Shown: one piece after another, positions 45,321 through 54,243 of the stretch
Numbering within the stretch: position 1 is the first letter of the stretch
Layout: the number at the start of each line of letters is the position of its first letter
Assembly: GCA_013388635.1 (NCBI GenBank)
Contig: JACAEX010000022.1
Coordinates: 1-63,877, forward strand
Reading direction: 5' to 3'
Length of the DNA stretch: 63,877 bases
Source of the DNA: Syntrophaceae bacterium
GTDB taxonomy: Bacteria > Desulfobacterota > BSN033 > UBA1163
Made by a program: the position numbers and the translations under genes
Notes under the pieces: generated by a model
Told to the model about the DNA's origin: nothing
Database searches by the model: none
What the model saw: only the letters and a program-made list of their open reading frames with translations

Positions 45321-46545
45321 CCGACGTCGATGGCTGATCTGGATCTCCCTGAGCGAGATCGGGACGATGCTCGTCTTCTCCAGCTATTCCGCCCTCCTCC
45401 CCATCCTCCAAAAAGAGTGGGCTCTGACCAACAGCCAGGCAGGCTGGATATACTCCTCCTATCAGATCGGTTACATCCTTTCGGTCGTCTTCCTCACCTC
45501 TCTCACCGATTATGTCAATCCAAGGTATATCTATGTCCTCACTGCCTTCTGGTCAGGGATCTCCGGAATTCTCTTCTCGCTATGGGCAGAAGGCTTCTAT
45601 TCGGCATGGATCTTGAGAACCTTGATGGGGATCGGATTTGCCGGGACTTACATGCCGGGGCTCAGGATGGTTTCGGAAAAATTTCCCTCCCATAAAAGAG
45701 GGAGGGCGGTCGGGATCTATGTGGGTACGTTCAGCCTCGGTGTCTCCCTTTCCCTGTTTCTGACCGGTTTCATCCACTCTCTTCTCTCATGGAGATGGGC
45801 CTTCTTCATCACCTCTTTAGGCCCGATCTCAGGAGGGGCGATTGCTTTTTTCCGGTTGGGGGAGATCAGATGGGCAAGGCAGGAGGAGATCAGGAAGGTC
45901 CCTCTTCGTGAGGTTTTGCAAAATCGTCCTGTCCTGATGATGATCGGCGGTTATGTGGCCCATATGTGGGAGTTATTTGGGATGAGAGGCTGGATGGTGG
46001 CCTTTCTCACAGCCTGTCTCCTGACCGCTCAGGTCGATTTTTCAAGGGCGGTCAGCCTCAGCGCAGCGATTGCTGGCGTGGTCACGCTGGTGGGAGCGAT
46101 CTCCAATGTACTGGGCGGGATGGTTTCCGACAGGTTTGGAAGGGTGAACACGGTCATTGTCATCATGCTGGGGAGCGGGCTCCTCTCCTTCCTGATCGGG
46201 TGGACAAGGACTTTTCCCTTTGGACTGGTCCTGACACTCTCCATCCTCTATGGCTTTCTGGTCACAGGAGAATCCTCTGTCCTCTCCACAGGGGTGACCG
46301 AATTGGCCCATCCAGCAGGTTTGGGCAGGACCATGGCCCTTCAATCCCTTTTAGGCTGGGGAGCGGCCTCTCTCTCTCCCATCGCATTTGGATATATTCT
46401 CGACATCACCAACCCCGCGGGCGCTCTGGATCGATTGGGATATGTTCCGAATTGGGGATGGGCATTCATGTCGCTGGGGATAGGAGTGCTGCTCGGCCCT
46501 CTTGCCGTCTGGCGGATAAAGAAATGGACTGGTCAACCGACTTGA
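45307..46545 (+). CDS. MFS transporter
   Basis: The protein of about 412 residues has 12 membrane segments. The first reads SEIGTMLVFSSYSALLPILQ, and the cytoplasmic motif DRFGRV follows helix 8. It starts inside the last codons of mrfB (14-nt overlap, ATG at 45307), so translation is coupled to the repair genes. Efflux of a toxic compound would fit that link, but substrate cannot be read from sequence; the closest look is to nitrate/cyanate-type MFS permeases. Confidence 0.83.
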   Translation: MDVDDRRRWLIWISLSEIGTMLVFSSYSALLPILQKEWALTNSQAGWIYSSYQIGYILSVVFLTSLTDYVNPRYIYVLTAFWSGISGILFSLWAEGFYSAWILRTLMGIGFAGTYMPGLRMVSEKFPSHKRGRAVGIYVGTFSLGVSLSLFLTGFIHSLLSWRWAFFITSLGPISGGAIAFFRLGEIRWARQEEIRKVPLREVLQNRPVLMMIGGYVAHMWELFGMRGWMVAFLTACLLTAQVDFSRAVSLSAAIAGVVTLVGAISNVLGGMVSDRFGRVNTVIVIMLGSGLLSFLIGWTRTFPFGLVLTLSILYGFLVTGESSVLSTGVTELAHPAGLGRTMALQSLLGWGAASLSPIAFGYILDITNPAGALDRLGYVPNWGWAFMSLGIGVLLGPLAVWRIKKWTGQPT

Positions 46546-46693
46546 CAGAGGAGCTCCAAATCTTTATATTAAGCCTTGATGAGGATGGCTTCTCATCAGT
46601 TACCAGGTGGTTCTTTATACCCCTTTGAGGAGTTACTTCCATTCTGTTTGCGGCATCGGAATTCGTGAATAAGAGAGAAAGGGGGGAGACGGG

Positions 46694-46858
46694 ATGCCAA
46701 GTTATGACTACCGATGTCTCAAATGCAACAAGGAGTTTTCTGTCATGCTCAGCATAAAGGAACATGAGGGAAACAAGGCGAAATGCCCTAAATGTGGAAG
46801 TAAGAGGCTCGAACAGTTGATCAGCCATTTCATGACCAAAACGTCAAGAAAGAGTTGA
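46694..46858 (+). CDS. FmdB-family zinc ribbon protein
   Basis: This 54-residue protein starts MPSYDYRCLKCNKEF and has the second zinc knuckle CPKCGS at residue 31, giving CxxC...CxxC, the FmdB/regulatory zinc-ribbon pattern. GGGGGGAG precedes the ATG. The C-terminal tail ends in basic residues. Function is poorly known: members were named for regulation of formamidase genes. Confidence 0.8.
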   Translation: MPSYDYRCLKCNKEFSVMLSIKEHEGNKAKCPKCGSKRLEQLISHFMTKTSRKS

Positions 46859-46879
46859 ACCCATTCCTTCTCATTTCGG

Positions 46880-46905
46880 GAAGCAGGGGCTTTGCCCTCT
46901 GCTTC
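46880..46905. terminator. Hairpin between convergent genes
   Basis: GAAGCAGGGGC (46880-46890) pairs with GCCCTCTGCTTC (46894-46905) with one bulged T and a TTT loop. No T-tract follows on either strand, so it is a weak or Rho-assisted terminator candidate between the FmdB (+) and ferredoxin (-) genes. Confidence 0.4.
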
Positions 46906-46916
46906 TCAAGCCTCTC

Positions 46917-47690
46917 CTAAAGATGGGAAGCCGATGGCCGCAGATGACGGGGAACCTCCGCCTCTTCCTCTGGTTTGATCTCCCCTCGAATTCCAATCTT
47001 CACTTTCCTAAGAGGAAAGTCCTTCCCTGATCCTCTGATGGCCTCCTCTGTCACCCTGACCAGGCCGAAACAGCAGGGCACCTCCATATACGCAACAGTG
47101 ATGCTTTTGATCGAATTTGTCTTAAAGATCTCTGTCAATTTCTCCTTATAGTATCGGATATCGTCCAGCTTGGGACAGCCCATAACCACGGCCTTGCCTT
47201 TGAGGAAGTCCTGGTGGAGGTTGGCATAGGCAAAAGGCACACAATCGGCTATCACCAGGAGATCTGCATCCTGAAAATAGGGTGCATTGACCGGCACCAA
47301 TTTTAATTGGACAGGCCATTGGGAGAGCATCGAAATCGAAGGGGTGGAGGCACGTTCTCCGGTGGCCTTGGGAACGTTAAAGTGAAGCGGCCTTGAGGAA
47401 GGGCAGCCGGTGAATAATGGAGCAGGTTGAGGTTTAGGTTCAGATTCCTTTTTATGGAGATGGGTTTCCACAGCCTCCTCATCAAAGTCTTCAGCCTCTC
47501 TCTCAATGATCGTGATCGCATCTTGCGGGCAGTGGCCGAGACATGCCCCAAGGCCGTCGCAGAACCTTTCGCTCAGCAGTTTCGCTTTCCCATCGACAAT
47601 TTGAAGCGCTCCCTCAGCGCAGTTCGGGATACAGAGACCACATCCATTGCATTTCTCCTCGTCAATCCTGACAATCTTTCTTCTCGCCAT
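46917..47690 (-). CDS. Protein with two [4Fe-4S] ferredoxin motifs
   Basis: The protein of about 257 residues starts MARRKIVRIDEEKCNGCGLC, with an eight-cysteine ferredoxin domain in the first 60 residues (CNGCGLCIPNC and CDGLGACLGHC). The next 190 residues contain further cysteines (DCVPFAYAN, MGCPKLDD, VPCCFGL) like other iron-sulfur proteins of anaerobes. The start has AAAGGAGG upstream. An FNR/DNR-like box lies upstream. It is probably an electron carrier or a scaffold in a redox complex; partner unknown. Confidence 0.82.
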   Translation of the reverse strand: MARRKIVRIDEEKCNGCGLCIPNCAEGALQIVDGKAKLLSERFCDGLGACLGHCPQDAITIIEREAEDFDEEAVETHLHKKESEPKPQPAPLFTGCPSSRPLHFNVPKATGERASTPSISMLSQWPVQLKLVPVNAPYFQDADLLVIADCVPFAYANLHQDFLKGKAVVMGCPKLDDIRYYKEKLTEIFKTNSIKSITVAYMEVPCCFGLVRVTEEAIRGSGKDFPLRKVKIGIRGEIKPEEEAEVPRHLRPSASHL

Positions 47691-47771
47691 CTTTAATCCT
47701 CCTTTTTTCGCTATGCGCACAGCGCTAAGCATCTTTTGATGAAAGAATAATCCCTTCCCAAGAGTTTATCC

Positions 47772-47785
47772 TTGATCTAAGTCAA
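47772..47785. promoter_or_regulatory. FNR/CRP-family-like binding site
   Basis: TTGATCTAAGTCAA is an imperfect dyad of the TTGAT-N4-ATCAA/GTCAA type, 82 bp upstream of the ferredoxin-protein ATG. A regulator of the FNR/DNR/HcpR group could act here under anoxia. Confidence 0.4.
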
Positions 47786-47920
47786 GAAGGATCAAAATTT
47801 TTGTGGACTTTCCTGGAAAAAATTGGTTAAATCTAACAAAGATTCGGGCCGTCCATCGTCAACTCTTCAGCTCGGGCCAAAAGCCTGGTTCTTCCCTTCC
47901 ATTGGATGGGGGCGAGAGGT

Positions 47921-48864
47921 ATGGAAAGGCCGCTCAGCCAATTCAGGTTCGCTAAGTTTTCATTTTCCCTTAGGGTAGAAAGCCCTATCACCCTCCCCGC
48001 TTATAAAGGGTCGACATTCAGGGGTGCATTCGGCCATGCCTTCAAGAAGGTGGTCTGTGTCAATAGAGGAAAAGACTGCGATTCGTGTTTACTTAAAGGG
48101 AAATGTGTTTACTCATACGTTTTTGAAACCCCCCCTCCTTCAGATTCCTCAAAAATGAGAAAATATCCCTTTGCTCCTCACCCATTTATCATCACTCCAC
48201 CTCTGGAAGAAAAAAGGGATTATCAAATCGGAGAGTCCTTCTCTTTTGAATTAACATTGATCGGTAAATCGATCGATTACCTTCCTTACTTCATTTATAC
48301 CTTTGACGAACTTGGAAGGATAGGGATCGGAAAAGGGAAGGGAAAATACCACCTTAAAAAGGTCAAAAGTGAAAGGCCAAAGGTCAAAGGCGAAAACATA
48401 ATTTATTCTGGAGAAGACAAAACCCTCAAGAATGATTTCAATATTTTGAATGTTAGTGACCTTTTACCTTACACCTGAACTTCATCACCCCTACCCGATT
48501 GAAATTTGATGGCAGGCTTTCTCCGAAGCTGGAGTTTCATATCTTTTTCCGGAATCTCCTCAGACGGATTTCTCTGCTATCCTATTTCCATTGCGGGCAG
48601 GAATTGGACTTAGACTTTAAGGGTTTAATAGAGAAATCCAAAGAAGTAAGAGTCCACAAAGAGAATCTCTCCTGGTTCGATTGGGACCGTTACTCCAATC
48701 GCCAGGAGACAAAGATGAAAATGGGTGGTTTCATGGGATCCATTGTTTTTGAGGGTGAGCTATCACCTTTCGTTCCGTATCTGATTCTTGGAGAATATAT
48801 CCACGTAGGAAAAGGCACCAGCTTTGGCTTAGGAAAATACAAAATTTTGAATCTTGAATCTTGA
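47921..48864 (+). pseudogene. cas6: Cas6 crRNA-processing endoribonuclease, frameshifted
   Basis: The N-terminal part (47921-48478) begins ERPLSQFRFAKFSFSLRVES and has LPAYKGSTFRGAFGHAFKK then the cysteine cluster DCDSC...KC. The frame stops at 48476. The continuation, in another frame from about 48460, reads LNFITPTRLKFDG, the conserved Cas6 block, and ends with the glycine-rich GKGTSFGLGKYKI. Just before the break the gene carries low-complexity AAAGGTCAAAAGTGAAAGG-type sequence like the intergenic repeats of this genome. Joined, the protein would be about 310 residues, normal for type III Cas6. Either the gene is disrupted or the assembly has a one-base error. Without Cas6 the array could not be processed in the usual way. 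Confidence 0.8.
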
Positions 48865-48943
48865 ATTTATCTTTTATGGGGAAACATTTCCAAAATATTT
48901 CTCTTGTTGATCACAACTAAAACAATAAAGTAAGATAGGATTC

Positions 48944-50113
48944 ATGAGCGTGAAGACCTATCGCGAAGTTCTGATCTTTGTTACGGGAACGACCCCTCAG
49001 ATCATCACAGAAACGCTTTATTGTCTCACGCAAGAAACTCAACCTCCGATCTTCCCAGATGAAATTCACATCCTCACCACCTCAAGCGGAAAGGAGAGGA
49101 TCGAAGAGGAACTTCTTCAAAAAGGTCGTCTTCGGGCCTTCTCTCAGGAATTTAGCCTTTCGCCAATTCCACTGACCAAAGAATCGATTCATGTCGTTTG
49201 TGACGAGGAGGGCAACCCTCTCACAGATATTCGAGAGGTCTCCCATAACGAGTCGCTGGGTGATTTCATCGCAGATTTCATTCGAGAAAGGACGAAGGAT
49301 CCCGGCGTAAGACTCCATTGTTCTCTTGCGGGAGGTCGAAAGACCATGTCTTTTTATTTGGGTTCAGCCCTTCAACTCTTCGGAAGACCCTGGGATAAAC
49401 TCTATCATGTCCTCGTTACACCTGAGTTCGAATCTCATGCAGATTTCTATTACAAACCCCCAAGAGATAAAATTCTTGAAATCGTAGATTCCAATGGAAA
49501 AGTCGTTAAGAGGCTTCACACCGATGATGCAGAGATTTCTCTTGCTGAGCTTCCTTTTGTCCGACTCCGGGAAAAAATTCCATTGGATATGAAGGGGTTC
49601 AGGGAGCTGGTCAGAGAAGGGCAGCGCGAGATCGACCTGGCCTGCGTCCAGCCTCCGGTCAGAGTGAATCTCACGGAGAAGGTGATCTACATCGGGCAGG
49701 TGGGAATTGATATGGTTCCCATGCAGATGGTTCTTTATGTAAACCTGTTGAGACGAAAGTTGGAAGGTTGCCATGTCCCTGAGCGACCCTATTGCCTTGA
49801 ATGCACGGAGTGTTTTCCGTACCTCGGAGACCTCTCGAAGAAAAAGGCATTTGATGAAATGGTGAAAGATTACAGAAAGGCCTATGGCCCCTTTTCAGGA
49901 AGGGTTGAGGAATTCTTAAAACACTGGGAAAAGAAGGGGGGTATCGACCAGGATACCCTGAGGCAGAATATTAGCAAGATCAATAAGACCTTAAAGGAAA
50001 GTATTGAAGACGAAACGCTTCACCCTTATTATGTCATTACTCCCATTGGCAAACACGGCAGCAAACGTTATGGCGTGAGGGTGGAGAGAGGCAAGATTGT
50101 GATTGGATCTTAA
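48944..50113 (+). CDS. NE0113-family CARF/ring-nuclease-like protein
   Basis: Residues 1-190 match the CRISPR-associated NE0113 (TIGR02584) family: VLIFVTGTTPQIITETLYCL at the N-terminus and LHCSLAGGRKTMSFYLG near residue 124. This is a CARF-type Rossmann fold related to ring nucleases that cleave cyclic oligoadenylate. After this the protein has about 200 further residues, with a CLECTEC cysteine cluster (284-290) and a winged-helix-like end (QDTLRQNISKINKTLKESI). It sits between cas6 and the csm genes. Its role may be to end signalling or to regulate transcription in response to the signal. Confidence 0.82.
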   Translation: MSVKTYREVLIFVTGTTPQIITETLYCLTQETQPPIFPDEIHILTTSSGKERIEEELLQKGRLRAFSQEFSLSPIPLTKESIHVVCDEEGNPLTDIREVSHNESLGDFIADFIRERTKDPGVRLHCSLAGGRKTMSFYLGSALQLFGRPWDKLYHVLVTPEFESHADFYYKPPRDKILEIVDSNGKVVKRLHTDDAEISLAELPFVRLREKIPLDMKGFRELVREGQREIDLACVQPPVRVNLTEKVIYIGQVGIDMVPMQMVLYVNLLRRKLEGCHVPERPYCLECTECFPYLGDLSKKKAFDEMVKDYRKAYGPFSGRVEEFLKHWEKKGGIDQDTLRQNISKINKTLKESIEDETLHPYYVITPIGKHGSKRYGVRVERGKIVIGS

Positions 50114-50143
50114 ATTTTGAATTCACCTTTTATGGAGATGGTT

Positions 50144-51376
50144 ATGTCTGATCAAGTCATTGTCTGTCCTTTTTGTCGAAAAGAGATTCCCCTAACTGAG
50201 GCCATTTCTCATCAGATCAGGGAGGAACTTAAAAAAGAGTTTGAGATAGGAGTCAAAAAGAAGGAAGAAGCCCTTCTCCAGAGAGAAGAAGCCCTCTCGA
50301 GAAGAGAGAAGGAGCTTAAAGCAGAGGTTTCAAGACTTGTTGATATTGAGAAGAAAAGGATAGAAGAGGAGGCAAAGAAAAGGGCAGAAGAGACGATCTC
50401 CCTTGAAATCAAAGATTTAAAAGAACAGTTGTTAGAAAAGGATCGAAGGTTACAGGAATCCCAGACAGCAGAGCTTCAATTGAGGAAAGAGCGGCGGGAG
50501 CTTGAGGAGAGGCACAAAAGCCTTGAGCTTGAGTTGTCACGAAGGCTGGATGAGGAGAGAGAAAGAATCAGGGAGGAAGCGGCAAAGGCGGTGTTGGAGG
50601 AACACAGGCTTAAGGATTTGGAAAAGGAAAAGAAGATAAGCGATATGCTCCAACAGATCGAGGAATTAAAGAGGAGGGCCGAACAAGGCCCGATCCAAAT
50701 CACAGGTGAAGTTTTGGAGATCGAGCTTGAGGAGATCCTGAGAAATCGTTTTCCGATTGACCAGATTGAAGCCATCTCAAGAGGGAAAAAGGGGGCTGAT
50801 GTGCTCCAAAGAGTCCATAATCCAAGTGGGCAGTATTGCGGGACCATTATCTGGGAGGCAAAAAGGACGAAGGGCTGGAACGAGGGTTGGATCGATAAAT
50901 TAAAAGAGGATCAACGAGAGGCAAAGGCTGAGATTGCCGTCATTGTGACAACAGCCATGCCCAAAGAGGTTGAACATTTTCAATTGATCGACGGGGTCTG
51001 GGTGACCAACTTTAATCTTGTCGCTTGCCTTGCAATAGCTTTGAGAACCAATCTGATTCAGGTGGCCAATGAACGAAAGGCGGCTGAGGGAAAGCATGAA
51101 AAGATGGAAGCCTTGTATGGTTATCTCTCCGGCTCAGAATTCAGCCAGAAGGTAGAAGCTATTGTTAAGGCCTTTCTATCGATGAGGAATGATCTGGAAA
51201 GCGAAAAGGCGGCCATGAACAAGATCTGGGCAAAGAGAGAGAAGCAGATCGAGCGAGTCATTACAAATATCACTCGAATGTATGGAGACATGCAAGGGAT
51301 CATCGGTGCCTCCCTCCCCGAAATCAAAAGCCTCGAATTCAAAAACTTAACCGAATTCACAGAACCCGAATATTGA
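50144..51376 (+). CDS. DUF2130 protein: coiled coil plus PD-(D/E)XK-like nuclease
   Basis: The protein of about 410 residues starts VICPFC-like (CPFCRKEI, a short zinc-knuckle-like segment). It has a long charged coiled coil (about residues 25-185), then a DUF2130 domain. In that domain the pattern E (IELEEIL), D219 (KGADVLQRV), E238-A-K240 (IIWEAKRTKGW) matches a PD-(D/E)XK nuclease core. The ATG at 50144 with GGAG upstream is chosen. It lies inside the Cas gene order, after the NE0113 gene and 54 bp before cas10. DUF2130 genes are usually free-standing, so a role with the CRISPR system is suggested by context only. Confidence 0.78.
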   Translation: MSDQVIVCPFCRKEIPLTEAISHQIREELKKEFEIGVKKKEEALLQREEALSRREKELKAEVSRLVDIEKKRIEEEAKKRAEETISLEIKDLKEQLLEKDRRLQESQTAELQLRKERRELEERHKSLELELSRRLDEERERIREEAAKAVLEEHRLKDLEKEKKISDMLQQIEELKRRAEQGPIQITGEVLEIELEEILRNRFPIDQIEAISRGKKGADVLQRVHNPSGQYCGTIIWEAKRTKGWNEGWIDKLKEDQREAKAEIAVIVTTAMPKEVEHFQLIDGVWVTNFNLVACLAIALRTNLIQVANERKAAEGKHEKMEALYGYLSGSEFSQKVEAIVKAFLSMRNDLESEKAAMNKIWAKREKQIERVITNITRMYGDMQGIIGASLPEIKSLEFKNLTEFTEPEY

Positions 51377-51430
51377 ATCCTGGGTTTTGAATCTTAAATT
51401 TTGAATTTGTTTTAAACACCGGAGGGAAAG

Positions 51431-53812
51431 ATGAGTTTTAACGAAAAAGAATTCCATGCCGTCGTCTTAGGCGCCCTTTTGCATGATATTGGGAAATTTT
51501 ATCAAAGGGCAGGCTATAAACTTGAGAAAGAGGATGATTACTGGATTCAAGTCTGCTGTAAAAGATTTCGAACTGCTTATGGCGATAGATATTCTCACAA
51601 ACATGCTGTATATAGTGGCAAATTTATTCGACATTATTTAAAGGGCTATGATGAATTGGAAATGTTGTCTATGCACCATCATATGCCAGAAAATGCTCCT
51701 GACCCTGTTAAAAAATACCTTGCAAAACTCATTACTCTTGCTGACTGGCTTGCTTCTGGCGAGAGAAGAGATCGAGAAGTTGATGAGGAGTTTGGAGATC
51801 CTTCAAGTGAACCCCTGATTTCTATATTTTCAAGAATTACCTTAGGCGATAGCAAGGCCATTCCTTATTATGTTCCGATTAGTGTATTGAATGCTGCTCT
51901 TGACGGAATGTTTCCTACAAAAAAGCCAGAAGAAGCAATTTCTAAAAATACCGAAGACCCTCGATCTTACCATTACTTATGGAAACAATTTATAGGAGAA
52001 ATTGATCGAATAGAGAATAAAAATATTATAAATCAAATTTTATTTCTCTTAGAGAAATATACTGTTTGCATTCCTTCAGCTGCGTATAAAGAGAGGCCCG
52101 ATTTATCCCTTTTCCACCATTTAAAATCAGTAGCAGCAATTACGGCATGTCTATATCATCTACGATTACCCGAAGGCAAAATAGATGAAATTTTATCTGC
52201 AATAAGAAATTGGAAAATTGATTGCGAAACGATGAAGGAATCGGGCCTTCTACTTGTTGGGGGGGATGTCTCCGGTATTCAAGATTTTATCTATTCTGTT
52301 ACTTCCGAAAAGGCATTAAAAGGGCTTCGTGGAAGGTCATTTTATATTCAACTTCTTTCGGAAAGTATCGCCCAAATGATTCTTAGAAATTTTAATCTGC
52401 CGGAAACCAATCTCCTATATTTAGGGGGTGGACATTTTAACCTACTTTTACCATTTGTGAAGGAAGCAGAAGAAAAGCTAGGTACGATAAGGGAATCGGT
52501 TGACAGAATCCTTTTCAATGCCCATAATGGAACACTTTCCTTAATAATTGGTTGGCAAGGGGTAAAATGGCAGGATTTTATGAATTTTGGAGACATTTGG
52601 AATCAATTGGGTTATTCCCTAGCTAAAAGCAAAAGAAAAAAATTCTCTTCCTTGCTTGATTCGAAAAAAGATGCTTTTAAGATTTTTGAACCTTTTGAAA
52701 TGGGAGGTGAGTTAAAAGCGTGCGAGGTGTGTGGTGAGGAAGTTGAAAAAGAAGGACAATGTTCCCTTTGTAGGAGCTTTGTATCGCTCTCCTTAGATTT
52801 GGCAAATAAAAAGGCAATAAGGATAATCCCAATAAACCCTAAACTTCTTAATAAAAAGCCTACAGATTGGTCAAACATTTTAGAATCATTAGGTTATTCC
52901 TACACATTTGTGGAAGAAAAGGATAAAAACGCCTTCATTATAAACTGTACAGATTTTCTTGGAAGTTATAGAGGATATAAGTTTATTGCTTCTAATACAC
53001 CCAAAAAAGGCGAAGAGGTGATGACCCTTGAGGATATCGCAAACGATGCGTGTGGAATAAAAAAGTGGGGCATTTTAAGAGCAGATGTGGATAATTTGGG
53101 AAAGATTTTTAAAGAAGGTCTAGGAGATGATAAAACCATCTCAAGAGTGTGTATGCTTAGTTATATGTTATCCCTTTACTTCTCTGCAAGGATTGACACA
53201 ATATCAAGGGCTGTTAGGAACAAGATTTATGTGGTCTATTCTGGAGGCGATGATCTTTTTATTCTTGGAGCTTGGTCAGTCTTACCTGAGATTGCAGGAA
53301 AGATTTATGAAGACTTTAGAAGATTTACGTGTCATAATCTGACACTTTCGGGTGGTATTTATATTGCGCCCTCAAAAAAATTTCCGGTATATCAGGCAGC
53401 CAATGAAGCCCGAGAGGCGGTTGAAAAGGCAAAGGCGGGTGGAAAAGATAAAATTACTTTCTTAGATAAGGCCATACCTTGGCAGGAATTAGACAAAATC
53501 TCCGATATGGCCGAGAAAATAAGACAACTCCTTCAAGATTATCAGAAACGCTCTGTTCCTCGCTCCCTTCTCTCGACTTTATATGCTGGCTGGCAGGAAA
53601 AGGAATTAGCAGAAAGAAAAGAGATTTCCATGCCAAGAATATGGAGGATTTTTTATTCCTTTAGAAAACTAATGAGAGGCTACAAAGAGGAGGATAGGCA
53701 ATTAATTGAACTCAACGAGCTTCTTAAAAAAACCATAACAGATTTTGGTTTAATGCCCTACATGGATATCGCTACCAGATGGGCTGACTATTTGACGAGA
53801 AAGGAGGCTTAA
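51431..53812 (+). CDS. csm1: Cas10/Csm1, type III-A large subunit
   Basis: The 793-residue protein has an N-terminal HD nuclease domain (LLHDIGKF, H18-D19) for single-stranded DNA cleavage. A zinc ribbon (CEVCGEE...QCSLC) follows, and the palm domain holds GGDD at residues 605-608, the site that makes cyclic oligoadenylate on target RNA binding. GGAGGGAAAG precedes the ATG. The gene opens the csm1-2-3-4-5 run, spaced by 1-11 nt or overlapping. Codon use is clearly more AT-rich than the genes on either side. HD and GGDD are intact, so both DNase and signalling activities are expected. Confidence 0.95.
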   Translation: MSFNEKEFHAVVLGALLHDIGKFYQRAGYKLEKEDDYWIQVCCKRFRTAYGDRYSHKHAVYSGKFIRHYLKGYDELEMLSMHHHMPENAPDPVKKYLAKLITLADWLASGERRDREVDEEFGDPSSEPLISIFSRITLGDSKAIPYYVPISVLNAALDGMFPTKKPEEAISKNTEDPRSYHYLWKQFIGEIDRIENKNIINQILFLLEKYTVCIPSAAYKERPDLSLFHHLKSVAAITACLYHLRLPEGKIDEILSAIRNWKIDCETMKESGLLLVGGDVSGIQDFIYSVTSEKALKGLRGRSFYIQLLSESIAQMILRNFNLPETNLLYLGGGHFNLLLPFVKEAEEKLGTIRESVDRILFNAHNGTLSLIIGWQGVKWQDFMNFGDIWNQLGYSLAKSKRKKFSSLLDSKKDAFKIFEPFEMGGELKACEVCGEEVEKEGQCSLCRSFVSLSLDLANKKAIRIIPINPKLLNKKPTDWSNILESLGYSYTFVEEKDKNAFIINCTDFLGSYRGYKFIASNTPKKGEEVMTLEDIANDACGIKKWGILRADVDNLGKIFKEGLGDDKTISRVCMLSYMLSLYFSARIDTISRAVRNKIYVVYSGGDDLFILGAWSVLPEIAGKIYEDFRRFTCHNLTLSGGIYIAPSKKFPVYQAANEAREAVEKAKAGGKDKITFLDKAIPWQELDKISDMAEKIRQLLQDYQKRSVPRSLLSTLYAGWQEKELAERKEISMPRIWRIFYSFRKLMRGYKEEDRQLIELNELLKKTITDFGLMPYMDIATRWADYLTRKEA

Positions 53813-53813
53813 T

Positions 53814-54233
53814 ATGAAGGATCTTAAAGGGCCAAGGCCAGAAAAAGAAAAAAAAGTGGAAGGTGGTGTACAGCAAGTAGATGAGGATAAGCTGAGAAGG
53901 ATCCTTGGCGGAGATGCTAAGGAACTAAATAGTTATGCAAATGAACTTGCTAAATCTTATCTTAATGCACGAAAAGAATCAGAGAAACTAACGACCTCAC
54001 AGATAAGAAATGTGCTTGACGAACTTCAAAGGATGCGAGAGTTTGATGAAGCAGCACTACATCTAATTAGACCAAAACTTGCTTACGCAGCAGGCAGACA
54101 CGGGGGAAGAGTGAAGGATTTCCAAAAGCTGCTTGACACTACAATTAAAATAACCAATAGAGAAAATTTCAAAAACTTTAAGAACTTTGTGGAAGCCATA
54201 GTTGCATATCATCGTTATTATGGCGGAAAGTAA
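53814..54233 (+). CDS. csm2: Csm2, small subunit of the type III-A effector
   Basis: The 139-residue helical protein has the Csm2 signature TTSQIRNVLDELQRM and LRPKLAYAAGRH (here IRPKLAYAAGRHGG). Csm2 lines the inner side of the effector along the crRNA-target duplex. The first 30 residues are a basic unstructured tail. It begins 1 nt after the csm1 stop. Confidence 0.92.
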   Translation: MKDLKGPRPEKEKKVEGGVQQVDEDKLRRILGGDAKELNSYANELAKSYLNARKESEKLTTSQIRNVLDELQRMREFDEAALHLIRPKLAYAAGRHGGRVKDFQKLLDTTIKITNRENFKNFKNFVEAIVAYHRYYGGK

Positions 54234-54243
54234 GGAGGGCGAT

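Noticed and set aside
46466-46828. Minus-strand frame over the end of the MFS gene and FmdB
   Set aside because: It overlaps a clear zinc-ribbon gene and a conserved membrane protein; no domain is recognised in it.
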